A stretch of 64,000 nt of DNA from Anaerocolumna sp. AGMB13020 (GTDB lineage: Bacteria; Bacillota; Clostridia; Lachnospirales; Lachnospiraceae): contig NZ_CP136910.1 of assembly GCF_033100115.1 (NCBI RefSeq), positions 3,062,001 through 3,126,000 of the forward strand, written 5' to 3'. Below are positions 17,030-26,537 of this stretch, one piece after another; within the stretch, counting starts at the first letter, position 1; each line of letters starts with the position of its first letter. A model generated the notes under the pieces. That model worked only from the letters and a program-made list of their open reading frames with translations, ran no database searches and was not told where the DNA came from. A program made the position numbers and the translations under genes.

Positions 17030-19876
17030 TCAGTCGGTTCGTTGTGCAGTATTGCTTATAGCTTTTCCGTTTAATAGTGCTGCTGCCTCTTCTGGCTTAA
17101 AATAACAGGTTATAACATCCTTCGCTACACCAACAGCATTACTGGAATAATAACCATTTGCTATTCTGACGGCAATAGATATTTCAGGAGTATCACTTGG
17201 GGCATAGCCGATAAACAGAGCATGGTTTGGCTTGGTCTTAGATTCCTGTGCTGTGCCGGTTTTCCCGGATACAGAGACATCCATATCCTTTAACAAGGTA
17301 TTGTTTTGAGCATATTGCAGCATTCCTTGTGTAAGGGTATCCCAACTGGATTGTGAGAGTTGGACTTTTTCCTTTGTTTCAGGTAAGAAGGAACTTTCGG
17401 TCCCGGTGCTGCTGTCTGCTATTTTATCCAGCAGTGACAGGCGGTAGGCGGTACCTTTTTCTGCCAGGATATTTACATATGCAGCCAATTGAACTGTGGT
17501 ATAGTTATGAGTGCCCTGACCAATGGAGGAAGGTATTGCATAGTTGTTTGTTACCTGAGGCAGGCTTTCATTTATTTCTATACCGGACTTGCTATCCAGA
17601 TGGAACAGGTTTGCATATTTCTTTAATTCCTTAAGAGCCTGCTCTTCAGAATAGGTGTTGTTATCCTTACTGCCCAGTCGGTAAGAAATCTCGCACAGAT
17701 AGTCATTGCAGGAGTTCTGGATGGCTTTTGCAGGATTTTCTATTATACCATGTCCGCTTCTTTTCCAGCATCTGAGGTGGGGAGAGCGTTTATCAAATAC
17801 ACCGTCGCAAAAGACTGAGGTGGCAGGTGTTATGACCTTTTCTTCCAGTCCGGCAGCTATGGTAATGGGCTTAAAGGTTGAGCCGGGAGCTGTCAGCTGT
17901 TGGGTGGCACGGTTATAAAGCGGCAAAGACAGGTCCTTTAACAGATAACTGTAGTAGGTTCCGCTTTCCTGCCCGGACAGGAGATTGTTGTCATAACCTG
18001 GATAGGTTACGCAAGCAAGCAGTTTGCCGGTGACCGCCTCTGTAACCACCACAGAACCGCTACAGGGTTCCAGGGCCAATTGCGCCGGGGTTATTTCGAG
18101 ATTCTGTATTTTTTTTCGAATAAAAGAGTAAGGGCTTAATTCATTATTTATTAAACGTTTGTAATCCTCGTCTTCCTTTAAAACTCCCTGCAGGTATAGG
18201 AGCTGGCAGATTTCCAGGGGAGTAATCAGGTTGGTTTTTAGCATCTGCTGATAGACCAGTTTATGAAACTCCGTATCAGCAGTAAGGGTATTAGCCGCTT
18301 TTTCTGCCAGTAGCAGGGCAGCTTCTTTTGCATCAAGGTATTTCTGGTCTCGGGTTAGGGTACTGGTGTTAATCCAGTCAGCTTTCACCGCGGCTAAGAG
18401 GAGTTCCATAAAGGAAAGCGTTCCTTCCTCCCATTGAAGCCAGAGATCTGATTTCTTAGGAGAAATATCAGGGAGCAGGAAAGGGGATGCCTCAGTGAAA
18501 AGAATGTCAGCTAAATAGGCTTCATAAAGCTGGCATTCCTTTGATAAAGCATTAAAAGGTATGGCAGTTTCAGAGACAGAGGTCAGATTTTTTAGTATTT
18601 CTTTTAGTTTCCTTTGAAGCCGTTCGCTGATTTCTTTTTCTAATGGTGAGAGATCTGTAGTTTCGTTTGAGGAGAGCTGCAACAGGTTGTTTTTAATAAA
18701 AGCATAATATACATCATAAACCGGTATACGGATGTCGGAGGAATCTGACAGACCGGTTTTATTAAAATCTACAGCATCTATGAGATTATCCAGCAGAATA
18801 CCTGCGATATGCTGCTCAAGAAGTTGATAAGCGGCTGTCTGCAGATGGTAGTCAAGACTTAAATAGACGTCCTTGCCAGGCACGGGGTCAGTTACAGAAA
18901 GGATATCTTGTATTCGGCCAGCCTGATTAATGGCTACTTCCTTTGTGCCATTACTGCCTTTTAGATCCTCCTCCATGTATTTTTCGATTCCGTCCTTTCC
19001 GACGATGGAGTTTATAGTATAGTCTTTTCCGGCTTCCTTGGTTTTATCAAGTTCCTCCGAGGAAATATTACCCGTATAACCTATAATGTTTGAGAAGGCC
19101 TCACCACCCTCATAAACGCGTATACTTCCGGTATCTATCTGCACACCTTTTAGAACAGAGCTGTTTTCCAGTATATCTGCCACGGTCTGCTCAGATACGT
19201 CCCTGGCAAGGGTCAAAGGTATAAATTTTTGGCTGCTGTTCTGCCATAACATATAGCGAATCCCCAGTAACTGAAGCAACTCTTCTTTCTCATAACGAGA
19301 TGAAAGACCATATTGGTTCAGCTCAGCTTCTGTATAAATGTCCAGCATATCTTCATAGATACCGAATTTATTGCAGAGATACTGGGAGAGTTCCTCTGAA
19401 CCTGTGCCGGCTTCTTTTTTTGTCAGCTTATCCGGGCTGGTCTTTCCAAAGATATCAGCCCGCAGACGGTTCAGCCTGGTACCATCGGTTGTAAAGATAT
19501 ATTCGCTGTTTGCATTAAGAGCTATTGGTAAGGTGTTTTCAAGGGTTTCTCCATTTTTTCTAAAAATTTTGATAAGACCAGAAGCAGTTCCATTTAAGGC
19601 AAGCTGCCGTTCTCTGCTGCTGTCATATTCTGTGTTGTCCTCCAGGGTAACAAAATAAGCCGTCCTGTTGCCCGCCAGGAGTAAACCGTTTCTATCATAA
19701 ATATTCCCCCGGGTGCTGTTCACGAGAATCTCCTTCTTTTTTGTATAAATGCCCGTATTAAGGTCATTTTCCTTCAAAATCTGCAGCTGGTAAAGGACGG
19801 TAATCAGCCACAGTATAAGAAAAAGAAAGATTGCAGCTATCGGTATAAGCCGTAGGTTTTCAGATTTTGATTTCAT
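17030..19876 (-). CDS. Large PBP2-like class B penicillin-binding protein with insertion
   Basis: 948 residues. One N-terminal membrane anchor (about 11-32) is followed by the PBP dimer domain beginning NSTRGNIYDRNGLLLAGN. The transpeptidase motifs are STFK (about 665), SCN (about 722) and KTGT (about 870). A helical stretch of roughly 280 residues (about 340-620) sits between the dimerisation part and the catalytic domain and is absent from standard PBP2, which is about 600-700 residues. It is 12 bp downstream of the other PBP gene behind AAGGAAATTA and probably shares its BlaI-controlled promoter. Confidence 0.88.
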   Translation of the reverse strand: MKSKSENLRLIPIAAIFLFLILWLITVLYQLQILKENDLNTGIYTKKKEILVNSTRGNIYDRNGLLLAGNRTAYFVTLEDNTEYDSSRERQLALNGTASGLIKIFRKNGETLENTLPIALNANSEYIFTTDGTRLNRLRADIFGKTSPDKLTKKEAGTGSEELSQYLCNKFGIYEDMLDIYTEAELNQYGLSSRYEKEELLQLLGIRYMLWQNSSQKFIPLTLARDVSEQTVADILENSSVLKGVQIDTGSIRVYEGGEAFSNIIGYTGNISSEELDKTKEAGKDYTINSIVGKDGIEKYMEEDLKGSNGTKEVAINQAGRIQDILSVTDPVPGKDVYLSLDYHLQTAAYQLLEQHIAGILLDNLIDAVDFNKTGLSDSSDIRIPVYDVYYAFIKNNLLQLSSNETTDLSPLEKEISERLQRKLKEILKNLTSVSETAIPFNALSKECQLYEAYLADILFTEASPFLLPDISPKKSDLWLQWEEGTLSFMELLLAAVKADWINTSTLTRDQKYLDAKEAALLLAEKAANTLTADTEFHKLVYQQMLKTNLITPLEICQLLYLQGVLKEDEDYKRLINNELSPYSFIRKKIQNLEITPAQLALEPCSGSVVVTEAVTGKLLACVTYPGYDNNLLSGQESGTYYSYLLKDLSLPLYNRATQQLTAPGSTFKPITIAAGLEEKVITPATSVFCDGVFDKRSPHLRCWKRSGHGIIENPAKAIQNSCNDYLCEISYRLGSKDNNTYSEEQALKELKKYANLFHLDSKSGIEINESLPQVTNNYAIPSSIGQGTHNYTTVQLAAYVNILAEKGTAYRLSLLDKIADSSTGTESSFLPETKEKVQLSQSSWDTLTQGMLQYAQNNTLLKDMDVSVSGKTGTAQESKTKPNHALFIGYAPSDTPEISIAVRIANGYYSSNAVGVAKDVITCYFKPEEAAALLNGKAISNTAQRTD

Positions 19877-19888
19877 TAATTTCCTTTC

Positions 19889-22018
19889 TTAAGGGGTCAG
19901 TTGTTCAAGCACCGGTTTCAACCCTTTCATAACATAGGAGCTTCCGCCTCTTTGCTTTACGTCCTCTACCATAGTTACCAGCAGGATAGGCTCAGAGGTG
20001 TCTTTGTCTGTAGTAAATACAGCGAACCAGCCAAGCTCCGTACCCTTATTATCCGTTTTGGAGAGCTTTATCTCAGCAGTACCGGTCTTACCTGCCAGGG
20101 ATAGATCCTTCCTGTGAACGGTATAACCGGTTCCGGCAGGGGTGTTCACCGTTTTTAGTAAGGCATTTCGAACGATTTCTGAGGCAGCTTCTGAGAAGGC
20201 ATTCTTAAGCCAAATACGAGGCGCTGCTTCTACCTGGTACAAAAGGGTCGGGCTGATAACATCTCCCTTGTTGCAAAAGGCAGTGTATAAGCAGGCCAGA
20301 TGAAGGGGATTTACAAGCACTTCTCCCTGTCCATATCCGGTGTCGGCCAATTGAATTTCTGATTGAAAAATACCATCTCTGGCATATTGGGAGGAAGAAA
20401 GGGAGATTTCAAAGGGGAGATTTTCAGAAAAGCCAAGGTGGGATAAATTTTCGGCTAATTTGTCCTTTCCTATCTTTAACGCGGCTTTGGCAAAATAGAT
20501 GTTATCTGAATGAATAAGGGCATTTTCCAGAGTAACCCGATCATAGGTATGGAGAGTAGTGACATAATAATTCCCCCAGCTTGCATCCTTGCGCCATTTA
20601 AGACCCTCCTGCCCATAATCCTCCTCCGGATCAAGAGCACCACTGGTAAGCCCGATAGCAGCTATGACAGGTTTAAAAGAGGAACCAGGACACCAGGTCT
20701 GCCGAAAGCGGTTATAAAGAGGCTGGGACTCTGACTGATTCAAGCTCTCCCATTGATCAGCAGACATCCCAAGTATAAAATTATTGCTGTTGTAGGAAGG
20801 AGTACTGACCAGTGCTAATACTTCACCTGTATAGGGATTAAGGGCAACAGAACAGCTTCTGTCCTCACGGAAGCTGTCATAAAGTTTGGATTGAAGCTCG
20901 GAATCAATCGTCAGCCGAATATCCTCACCGTCCTTTTTGGCTACGGAGGCTAAGGTACACTTTACAGCTCCCTGAAAATCCGTAATATGAAGCTCATAAC
21001 CAGTACTGCCTCTTAACTCTTTTTCATAAAGGGCTTCTAACCCGGTACGGCCTATAAGACTGTTTGAATAATAGCCCTCACCTGGATGGTCTTTAAGGTC
21101 TTCGGCTGTTACATTCTGTACATAACCTGTCAGATGAGAGGCCTTTTCTTCCAAAGGATAACTGCGAACCGCAATATCCGTAATCATAATTCCCGGTATC
21201 TGGAGGAGGGAATTCCTTTGTTCCTTAAGCTCCATAGCCTTTTCACTTGGATTAGAACGAAGCAGCTCTGATTCATCCAGCTTTTCAATTGTTTTTAAAG
21301 GAACAAAGGAGTCGTTGTTTACCCATTTGGCCTGAAGCTTTTTCTCAATGCTTTCAGGCGACATATTTAACAGGCGGGACAGTTGTTTTCTATCTTTTTC
21401 CCAATCCTCGGACAATTTCCCCGGAACCAGCCCGACGGATGAGGCAGCACCTTCACCTGCCAGTAAGTTACCAATGCGGTCCAGCAGACGGCCGCGTTTA
21501 GCTTCCTTACGAATTACCTTAACCTTATCGTCAGAAGTCAGCTGGGGAAAAATTATGCTGTCATCCCAGGAAAGGGCATAGTTACCCTCCTCATTTTTTG
21601 TGAAAGTGGCGGTGTTTGTAAATTGAATTTCACCAGCCAGACTGTCGAATTTCTGGCTGTAGGTCACAGTGGATAAATCTTCTGAAGTAATGGAAGTATC
21701 AGTGATTTCAGAATGGAAATTTTTTGCTTCAATTCCTTCATATATCTTTTGATTTCGCAGGATGAAAGCATCCTCAGAAATCCTGCTACGGCTGTCGTTA
21801 TCCAGTAGAGAATACATTTTCTTAAAGTTCTGTTCCTTTAGCAGGGACACATAGGCTGATAGAACATCCTTTGGTGTGGTAACTATTATTTCCTCCGGGG
21901 CTTTACTGTCCTTTAAAAATGCGTAGATTATTGCAAGCAAAGCCAGAGCTACAGCCATAGAGCAGTTTACCCCCCAAAAAATTTTCAGAGCGTAATTTTT
22001 TCTCTTTTTTCTCTTCAT
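19889..22018 (-). CDS. MecA/PBP2a-like penicillin-binding transpeptidase
   Basis: About 709 residues from the ATG at 22018 (AGGA upstream; a longer frame to 22069 lacks a ribosome site). One membrane anchor, an NTF2-like MecA N-terminal domain (LKEQNFKKMYSLLDNDSRSRIS near 45-65), a PBP dimer region, and a transpeptidase domain with SSFK (about 444), SDN (about 502) and KTGT (about 641). The NTF2-like domain is the hallmark of PBP2a and PBP3-type low-affinity enzymes. Two BlaI-type operators at the promoter suggest it is beta-lactam inducible. Confidence 0.9.
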   Translation of the reverse strand: MKRKKRKNYALKIFWGVNCSMAVALALLAIIYAFLKDSKAPEEIIVTTPKDVLSAYVSLLKEQNFKKMYSLLDNDSRSRISEDAFILRNQKIYEGIEAKNFHSEITDTSITSEDLSTVTYSQKFDSLAGEIQFTNTATFTKNEEGNYALSWDDSIIFPQLTSDDKVKVIRKEAKRGRLLDRIGNLLAGEGAASSVGLVPGKLSEDWEKDRKQLSRLLNMSPESIEKKLQAKWVNNDSFVPLKTIEKLDESELLRSNPSEKAMELKEQRNSLLQIPGIMITDIAVRSYPLEEKASHLTGYVQNVTAEDLKDHPGEGYYSNSLIGRTGLEALYEKELRGSTGYELHITDFQGAVKCTLASVAKKDGEDIRLTIDSELQSKLYDSFREDRSCSVALNPYTGEVLALVSTPSYNSNNFILGMSADQWESLNQSESQPLYNRFRQTWCPGSSFKPVIAAIGLTSGALDPEEDYGQEGLKWRKDASWGNYYVTTLHTYDRVTLENALIHSDNIYFAKAALKIGKDKLAENLSHLGFSENLPFEISLSSSQYARDGIFQSEIQLADTGYGQGEVLVNPLHLACLYTAFCNKGDVISPTLLYQVEAAPRIWLKNAFSEAASEIVRNALLKTVNTPAGTGYTVHRKDLSLAGKTGTAEIKLSKTDNKGTELGWFAVFTTDKDTSEPILLVTMVEDVKQRGGSSYVMKGLKPVLEQLTP

Positions 22019-22119
22019 ATTCCTGTCCGGTTTCAGTCTGATTACTGAATAAATATGGACTCCTTTCATGGATTTTAATATATTGCAGTGATAGGGCAGA
22101 GTTGAAAAAGTTATTAATA

Positions 22120-22131
22120 TTACAAGTGTAA
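22120..22131 (-). promoter_or_regulatory. BlaI-type operator, downstream site of PBP promoter
   Basis: TTACAAGTGTAA has the same TTACA-NN-TGTAA arms as the blaI operator. It lies 34 bp from the second site, at roughly +13 to +24 of the predicted PBP transcript. Confidence 0.87.
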
Positions 22132-22150
22132 GATTTATAAACGTGCCTAT

Positions 22151-22179
22151 ATATTACAACTGTAAGATTTAAAAGTCAA
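22151..22179 (-). promoter_or_regulatory. Promoter of the PBP operon with overlapping BlaI operator
   Basis: On the minus strand TTGACT (22174-22179), a 17-base spacer and TAATAT (22151-22156). The operator TTACAACTGTAA occupies 22154-22165, overlapping the -10 box and spacer, so BlaI would exclude RNA polymerase. Confidence 0.87.
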
Positions 22180-22265
22180 GCAGTTTTCAAACACGTACTG
22201 GTGCAAATACATGAAAGGGAATTCCGAAAGTAGTAATGAGTTTTGCTATAAATAAAAAGCTGTAG

Positions 22266-22294
22266 TTGACAAATTTTTTGAGGGATGTTATGCT
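22266..22294 (+). promoter_or_regulatory. Promoter of metG leader
   Basis: TTGACA (22266-22271), 17 bases, TATGCT (22289-22294), about 50 bases ahead of the T-box stem I. Confidence 0.82.
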
Positions 22295-22349
22295 AAAAAA
22301 TAATTGATGTATGATGCCGGTAAAAACGGCCGATACTAATCTATAATAT

Positions 22350-22607
22350 TAAAAGGCTGAGAAAAGAAGAGTAAGTAAAACTTTTCGTGGACAGAGAGCC
22401 CTGTATTGCTGAAAAAGGGTCACGTTTAGATTACCGAAGATGGTCTTGGAGCCTCGCACCGAATGGAGAGCCTTTAGGCTGCGACGGAAGCACCCGTTAT
22501 CGTGACACCCTGTAGAAACTGCAGGAGAAGAGAGCCTATTCAGGCTGAATTAAAGTGGTACCACGGGATATTGTTCTCGTCTTTAAAGAAGACGGGGACT
22601 TTTTTTG
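22350..22607 (+). promoter_or_regulatory. T-box riboswitch (methionine) upstream of metG
   Basis: The antiterminator T-box core AAGTGGTACCACGGG lies near 22553-22567, followed by a terminator stem (about 22576-22597) and a T run. Stem I is seen as the GGACAGAGAGCC region. The specifier loop reads GAAG-ATG-G-TCTTGGAGC, with ATG at 22440-22442, so uncharged tRNA-Met should promote readthrough. The same frame around the codon occurs in the proS leader. Confidence 0.92.
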
Positions 22608-22747
22608 TAATAGGATATAAACCGATTGCCAAAAACGCCCTATCGGACGGATGTACAAGGTGCATTTAAGGAAGAGGGTAACTATCGCGAAAGTGCTGGA
22701 GTCTGGTAAGCTCTTTATATAACTGGACAGTAAAAGGAGGAAGATAT

Positions 22748-24718
22748 ATGTGTAACTGTAAAAAACCCTATTATATTACAACTGCCATAGCTTATACCTC
22801 AGGAAAACCTCATATCGGGAATACTTATGAGATCGTACTGGCGGACAGCATAGCAAGATTTAAGAGACAGGAAGGCTATGAAGTGTTTTTCCAGACAGGA
22901 ACGGATGAGCATGGACAGAAGATTGAGAACAAAGCTGGTGCCGCAGGAATTACCCCCAAAGAATTCGTAGACGGAGTTGCTGCACAGATTCAGGATATTT
23001 GGGATATGATGAATACCTCTTATGATAAATTTATCCGTACAACAGATAGCTATCATGAGGAACAGGTTCAGAAGATTTTTAAGAAGCTCTATGAAAAAGG
23101 TGATATCTATAAGGGACATTATGAAGGCTTGTACTGTACGCCCTGTGAATCCTTCTTCACACCCTCCCAGCTGGTTGACGGTAAATGTCCGGACTGCGGC
23201 GGTGAAGTTCAGCCTGCAAAGGAAGAGGCATATTTCTTAAAGCTCAGCAATTATACAGACAGACTTATCGAGCACATCAAGACACATCCAGAATTCATTC
23301 AGCCAGAGAGCAGAAAGAATGAAATGATGAATAACTTCCTGCTGCCGGGCTTACAGGATCTCTGTGTTTCCAGAACCTCGTTTAAATGGGGTATTCCAGT
23401 AAGCTTTGATGAGAAACATGTGGTGTATGTATGGCTGGATGCCTTAAGTAACTATATTACCGGCCCAGGCTATGACATAGACGGAAACCACGGAGAACTT
23501 TATAACAAGTTCTGGCCGGCAGACCTTCATTTAATCGGTAAGGACATCTTAAGATTTCATACCATTTACTGGCCAATTATGCTTATGGCTCTTGAAGTTC
23601 CTTTACCAAAGCAGGTATTCGGTCATCCCTGGCTGTTACAGGGAGAAGGTAAGATGAGCAAGTCGAAAGGAAATGTACTCTATGCCGATGAGCTGGTTCA
23701 ATTCTTCGGTGTGGATGCCGTGAGATATTTTGTGCTTCATGAAATGCCTTTTGATAACGATGGTGTAATTACCTGGGAACTTATGGTGGAGAGGATGAAT
23801 TCTGACCTTGCAAATACACTTGGCAATCTTGTTAACCGTACCATTTCCATGTCCAACAAATACTTTGGAGGAACGGTAAGAAATGCGGGTGTAAAAGAAG
23901 CAGTAGATGATGAATTAAAAGACCTTGCAGTTAAGACCGCAGATAAGGTAGTGACTAAGATGGAGCAGTTAAGAGTCGCTGATGCACTTACTGAAATCTT
24001 TACGCTCTTTAAACGCTGCAACAAATATATTGATGAGACCATGCCCTGGGTACTGGCAAAAGAGGAGGAGAAAAAGGAAAGACTTGAAACGGTTCTTTAT
24101 AACCTCGTTGAGAGTATTACCATCGGAGCCAGTCTGCTGCATTCCTTCATGCCTGAGACTGCCGGGAAGATTCTCGCTCAGCTTAATACAGAGTTAAGGA
24201 ATATTGATGGATTAAAAGAATTCGGACGATATCCGGATGGCAATAAGGTTACAGAAACCCCTGAAATTCTTTTTGCTAGACTTGATATCAAGGAAGTACT
24301 TGAGAAGGTTGAAGCTGCAAAAGCTGCAGAAATCAAACCGGAAGAGGCTCAGAAAGAAGAGCCTGTAAATGTTATAGATATACCAGCAAAAGATGAGATT
24401 TCCTATGATGATTTCATGAAGCTACAGTTTCAGGTTGGTGAGATTATCGCCTGTGAAGAAGTGCCTAAGTCCAAAAAGCTTCTCTGCTCCCAGGTCAGAA
24501 TCGGAAGCCAGGTGAAGCAGATCGTATCAGGAATCAAGGCATACTACACACCGGAACAGATGGTAGGTAAGAAGGTTATGGTACTGGTGAATTTAAAGCC
24601 TGCCAAGCTGGCTGGAATCCTGTCTGAAGGAATGCTGTTATGCGCAGAAAATGAAAACGGAGATCTGGCATTGATGATACCGGAGAAAGATATGACTCCT
24701 GGGGCAGAAATCTGCTAA
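22748..24718 (+). CDS. metG: Methionine--tRNA ligase
   Basis: 656 residues. The class I motifs are present as SGKPHIGN (HIGH variant) near residue 19 and KMSKSKGN near 300. A zinc knuckle CTPCESFF...CPDCGG lies near 127-150, and the C-terminal 110 residues (DFMKLQFQVGEIIACEEV onward) form the EMAP-like tRNA-binding domain found in homodimeric MetRS. It charges tRNA-Met. A GGAGG ribosome site precedes the ATG, and the T-box leader matches the product. Confidence 0.97.
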   Translation: MCNCKKPYYITTAIAYTSGKPHIGNTYEIVLADSIARFKRQEGYEVFFQTGTDEHGQKIENKAGAAGITPKEFVDGVAAQIQDIWDMMNTSYDKFIRTTDSYHEEQVQKIFKKLYEKGDIYKGHYEGLYCTPCESFFTPSQLVDGKCPDCGGEVQPAKEEAYFLKLSNYTDRLIEHIKTHPEFIQPESRKNEMMNNFLLPGLQDLCVSRTSFKWGIPVSFDEKHVVYVWLDALSNYITGPGYDIDGNHGELYNKFWPADLHLIGKDILRFHTIYWPIMLMALEVPLPKQVFGHPWLLQGEGKMSKSKGNVLYADELVQFFGVDAVRYFVLHEMPFDNDGVITWELMVERMNSDLANTLGNLVNRTISMSNKYFGGTVRNAGVKEAVDDELKDLAVKTADKVVTKMEQLRVADALTEIFTLFKRCNKYIDETMPWVLAKEEEKKERLETVLYNLVESITIGASLLHSFMPETAGKILAQLNTELRNIDGLKEFGRYPDGNKVTETPEILFARLDIKEVLEKVEAAKAAEIKPEEAQKEEPVNVIDIPAKDEISYDDFMKLQFQVGEIIACEEVPKSKKLLCSQVRIGSQVKQIVSGIKAYYTPEQMVGKKVMVLVNLKPAKLAGILSEGMLLCAENENGDLALMIPEKDMTPGAEIC

Positions 24719-24901
24719 GTTTATAAAAAATAAGTCAATTAATGTTACCTAAGCTTTTCATTCCTTGCTATTGTAGGCTTGAAACCATTCTTAACCCTGA
24801 GATATGGTGGCATGAAAGTATAAGTATAATCAAAGCATAACTGCGCTGCATTAACTATATTTAAACAGAAAGCATGAATGGGAATATAAAAACAAGTATA
24901 T

Positions 24902-24957
24902 AAGAAGCTGCCATCTCAGTTCACAGTTCAATGTGGTATCTGAGGGCAGCTTCTTCT
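24902..24957. terminator. Bidirectional terminator between metG and cotJC
   Basis: AAGAAGCTGCC-TCTCAG and its complement CTGAG-GGCAGCTTCTT form a long stem between convergent genes, with T-rich flanks on both strands. The rest of 24719-24990 shows no gene. Confidence 0.8.
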
Positions 24958-24991
24958 TATTTCAGCAAATATTTCAACAATGCATTCCTGC

Positions 24992-25597
24992 TTATTTTAA
25001 TACCTTATCCAGCTCCGGATTCATTGCATAGAAGTTCTTTGCATCCAGATGCTCCTGTACTCTTACCAGGGCTTCACCAAATCGCTGAAAGTGCACGACT
25101 TCACGTTCTCTTAAGTAGCGTATAGGCTCAGCTATTTCTTGATCTGTTACAATTCGAAGAATGTTATCATAGGTGGTTCTTGCCTTCTGCTCTGCCGCAA
25201 GGTCTTCTGTTAAGTCCGTAAGAGCATCACCTTTGGATTGAAAGAAACATGAATTAAAGGGGACTCCGCCTGCAGCCTGAGGCCAGAGTCCTGTTGTGTG
25301 GTCAATATAATAAGCATCAAAACCTGGGGTTTTTAACTCTTCCAGTGTCAGGTTCTTAGTCAGCTGGTATACAATTGCACTGATAATTTCCAAATGAGCC
25401 AATTCTTCTGTGCCGATATCTGTTAACAGGCCGGTAACTTCCTTATAGGGCATGGTATAACGCTGTGACAGATAACGCATGGAAGCGGCCAGCTCTCCGT
25501 CAGGACCGCCGAACTGACTGATAATAAGCTGTGCCATTTTGGGATTCGGGTTTGTTATTTTAACCGGAAACTGCAGTCTTCTTTCATAGGTCCACAT
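24992..25597 (-). CDS. cotJC: Spore coat protein CotJC (manganese catalase family)
   Basis: 201 residues of the di-manganese catalase fold. Metal-ligand glutamate and histidine motifs appear as EELAHLEII and EREVVHFQRFGEAL. CotJC is assembled into the spore coat of Bacillus and Clostridioides and has catalase-like features. It is the last gene of the cotJABC operon, one base after cotJB, with GAAGGAG upstream of the start. Confidence 0.95.
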   Translation of the reverse strand: MWTYERRLQFPVKITNPNPKMAQLIISQFGGPDGELAASMRYLSQRYTMPYKEVTGLLTDIGTEELAHLEIISAIVYQLTKNLTLEELKTPGFDAYYIDHTTGLWPQAAGGVPFNSCFFQSKGDALTDLTEDLAAEQKARTTYDNILRIVTDQEIAEPIRYLREREVVHFQRFGEALVRVQEHLDAKNFYAMNPELDKVLK

Positions 25598-25598
25598 A

Positions 25599-25853
25599 TT
25601 ATATCGCTCCTTCCCAGGGCCAGGGATCTTCCACCCAGGTCCACGTAGTATTTTCTTTTATCCGGTAAGGTTCTATGGGACCAAAGGCTGTCTCGTATTC
25701 TGACAGTGCTTTCTCTCTTTCTGACCGGTAATTTTCAAAGCAGCTAAGTGCTTCTTTGTCAAAAGGGTGAGTATCAAGAAACAGACGTAACTCATCCAGT
25801 ACAAAGCTTATTTCCTGAAGTTTTTTCATAGCACTGCATTTATCTTCCTTCAT
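25599..25853 (-). CDS. cotJB: Spore coat protein CotJB
   Basis: 84 residues, with the CotJB pattern LQEISFVLDELRLFLDTHPFDKEAL and the C-terminal PWPWEG. It is a small coat component that works with CotJA and CotJC. The start codon overlaps the cotJA stop codon (ATGA), with GGAGGT upstream. Confidence 0.93.
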   Translation of the reverse strand: MKEDKCSAMKKLQEISFVLDELRLFLDTHPFDKEALSCFENYRSEREKALSEYETAFGPIEPYRIKENTTWTWVEDPWPWEGAI

Positions 25854-26086
25854 AATAAAGCACCTCCTGTTCCGTAAAAGGGCAGGTCTAATTCCTTAAA
25901 CAGTGTTCCGGCTTGTAAAGCCTCAGCCGGCAGATTTAAATCTTTAAAGCATTGTTTTCGAATGACAACCATAGCCAAAGGAAGCTCAGTTGTGGTTGTC
26001 TCCTGGTTATCACAAGGAAGAGAGGGAATCCCTTTTGTTGGTGTATCTTTTAGCATTGCATTGAAGCTTTGAGGTGTGATGTCCAT
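25850..26086 (-). CDS. cotJA: Spore coat associated protein CotJA
   Basis: 78 residues from the ATG at 26086, which has AAAGGAG seven bases upstream; the frame is open further but without a ribosome site. The LPLAMVVIRKQCF and ALQAGTLFKELDLPF stretches match the short CotJA family. First gene of cotJABC, expected to be expressed in the mother cell, though no sigma-E box could be read with confidence. Confidence 0.85.
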   Translation of the reverse strand: MDITPQSFNAMLKDTPTKGIPSLPCDNQETTTTELPLAMVVIRKQCFKDLNLPAEALQAGTLFKELDLPFYGTGGALL

Positions 26087-26537
26087 ATAGATCTCCTTTC
26101 TAAAATAATAAAAAGTGCGCATACTATCTTTAAGCTTTATTATTTTTAAGGTGTTCCTTGGTTTCTATAAGTCATCTTTTATATCCATCCGACAGATAAC
26201 CTTACTGGAAAAGGCTCGGGTTTGGGTAGATATAGCAACTTATACAGGAGAGGATATTACCAGCAAAAATAAATTTTACATTGATATCAAATCTATGCCA
26301 ACGAATAATCACAGTCCTTATAAATAGTTTGTCATTACAAATACAAAAGATACAGGTAATAAAAGCATGGGCAGGGAATGGTTAACGAATATGGAAGAAA
26401 ACATGGACAAAGAACAGGGTTATCACTTATAATGTCTTAATGGACAGGCATCTGGTAATATTTATCGAATTACCGTAAGGAATAATGATGTGAAAAAATG
26501 ATATTTTTTGTTTTTGGATAAGAAAAGAGGCATAGCT
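26087..26537. other. Intergenic stretch without a convincing gene
   Basis: Between cotJA and tatD there are only short open frames (for example a 70-residue one at 26115) without ribosome sites. The last 40 residues of that frame look protein-like and might be a decayed fragment, but this cannot be supported. Confidence 0.4.

Noticed and set aside
26115..26327. 70-residue open frame between cotJA and tatD
   Set aside because: No ribosome site; overlaps the cotJA control region. Its last 40 residues look protein-like but nothing supports expression or a family.
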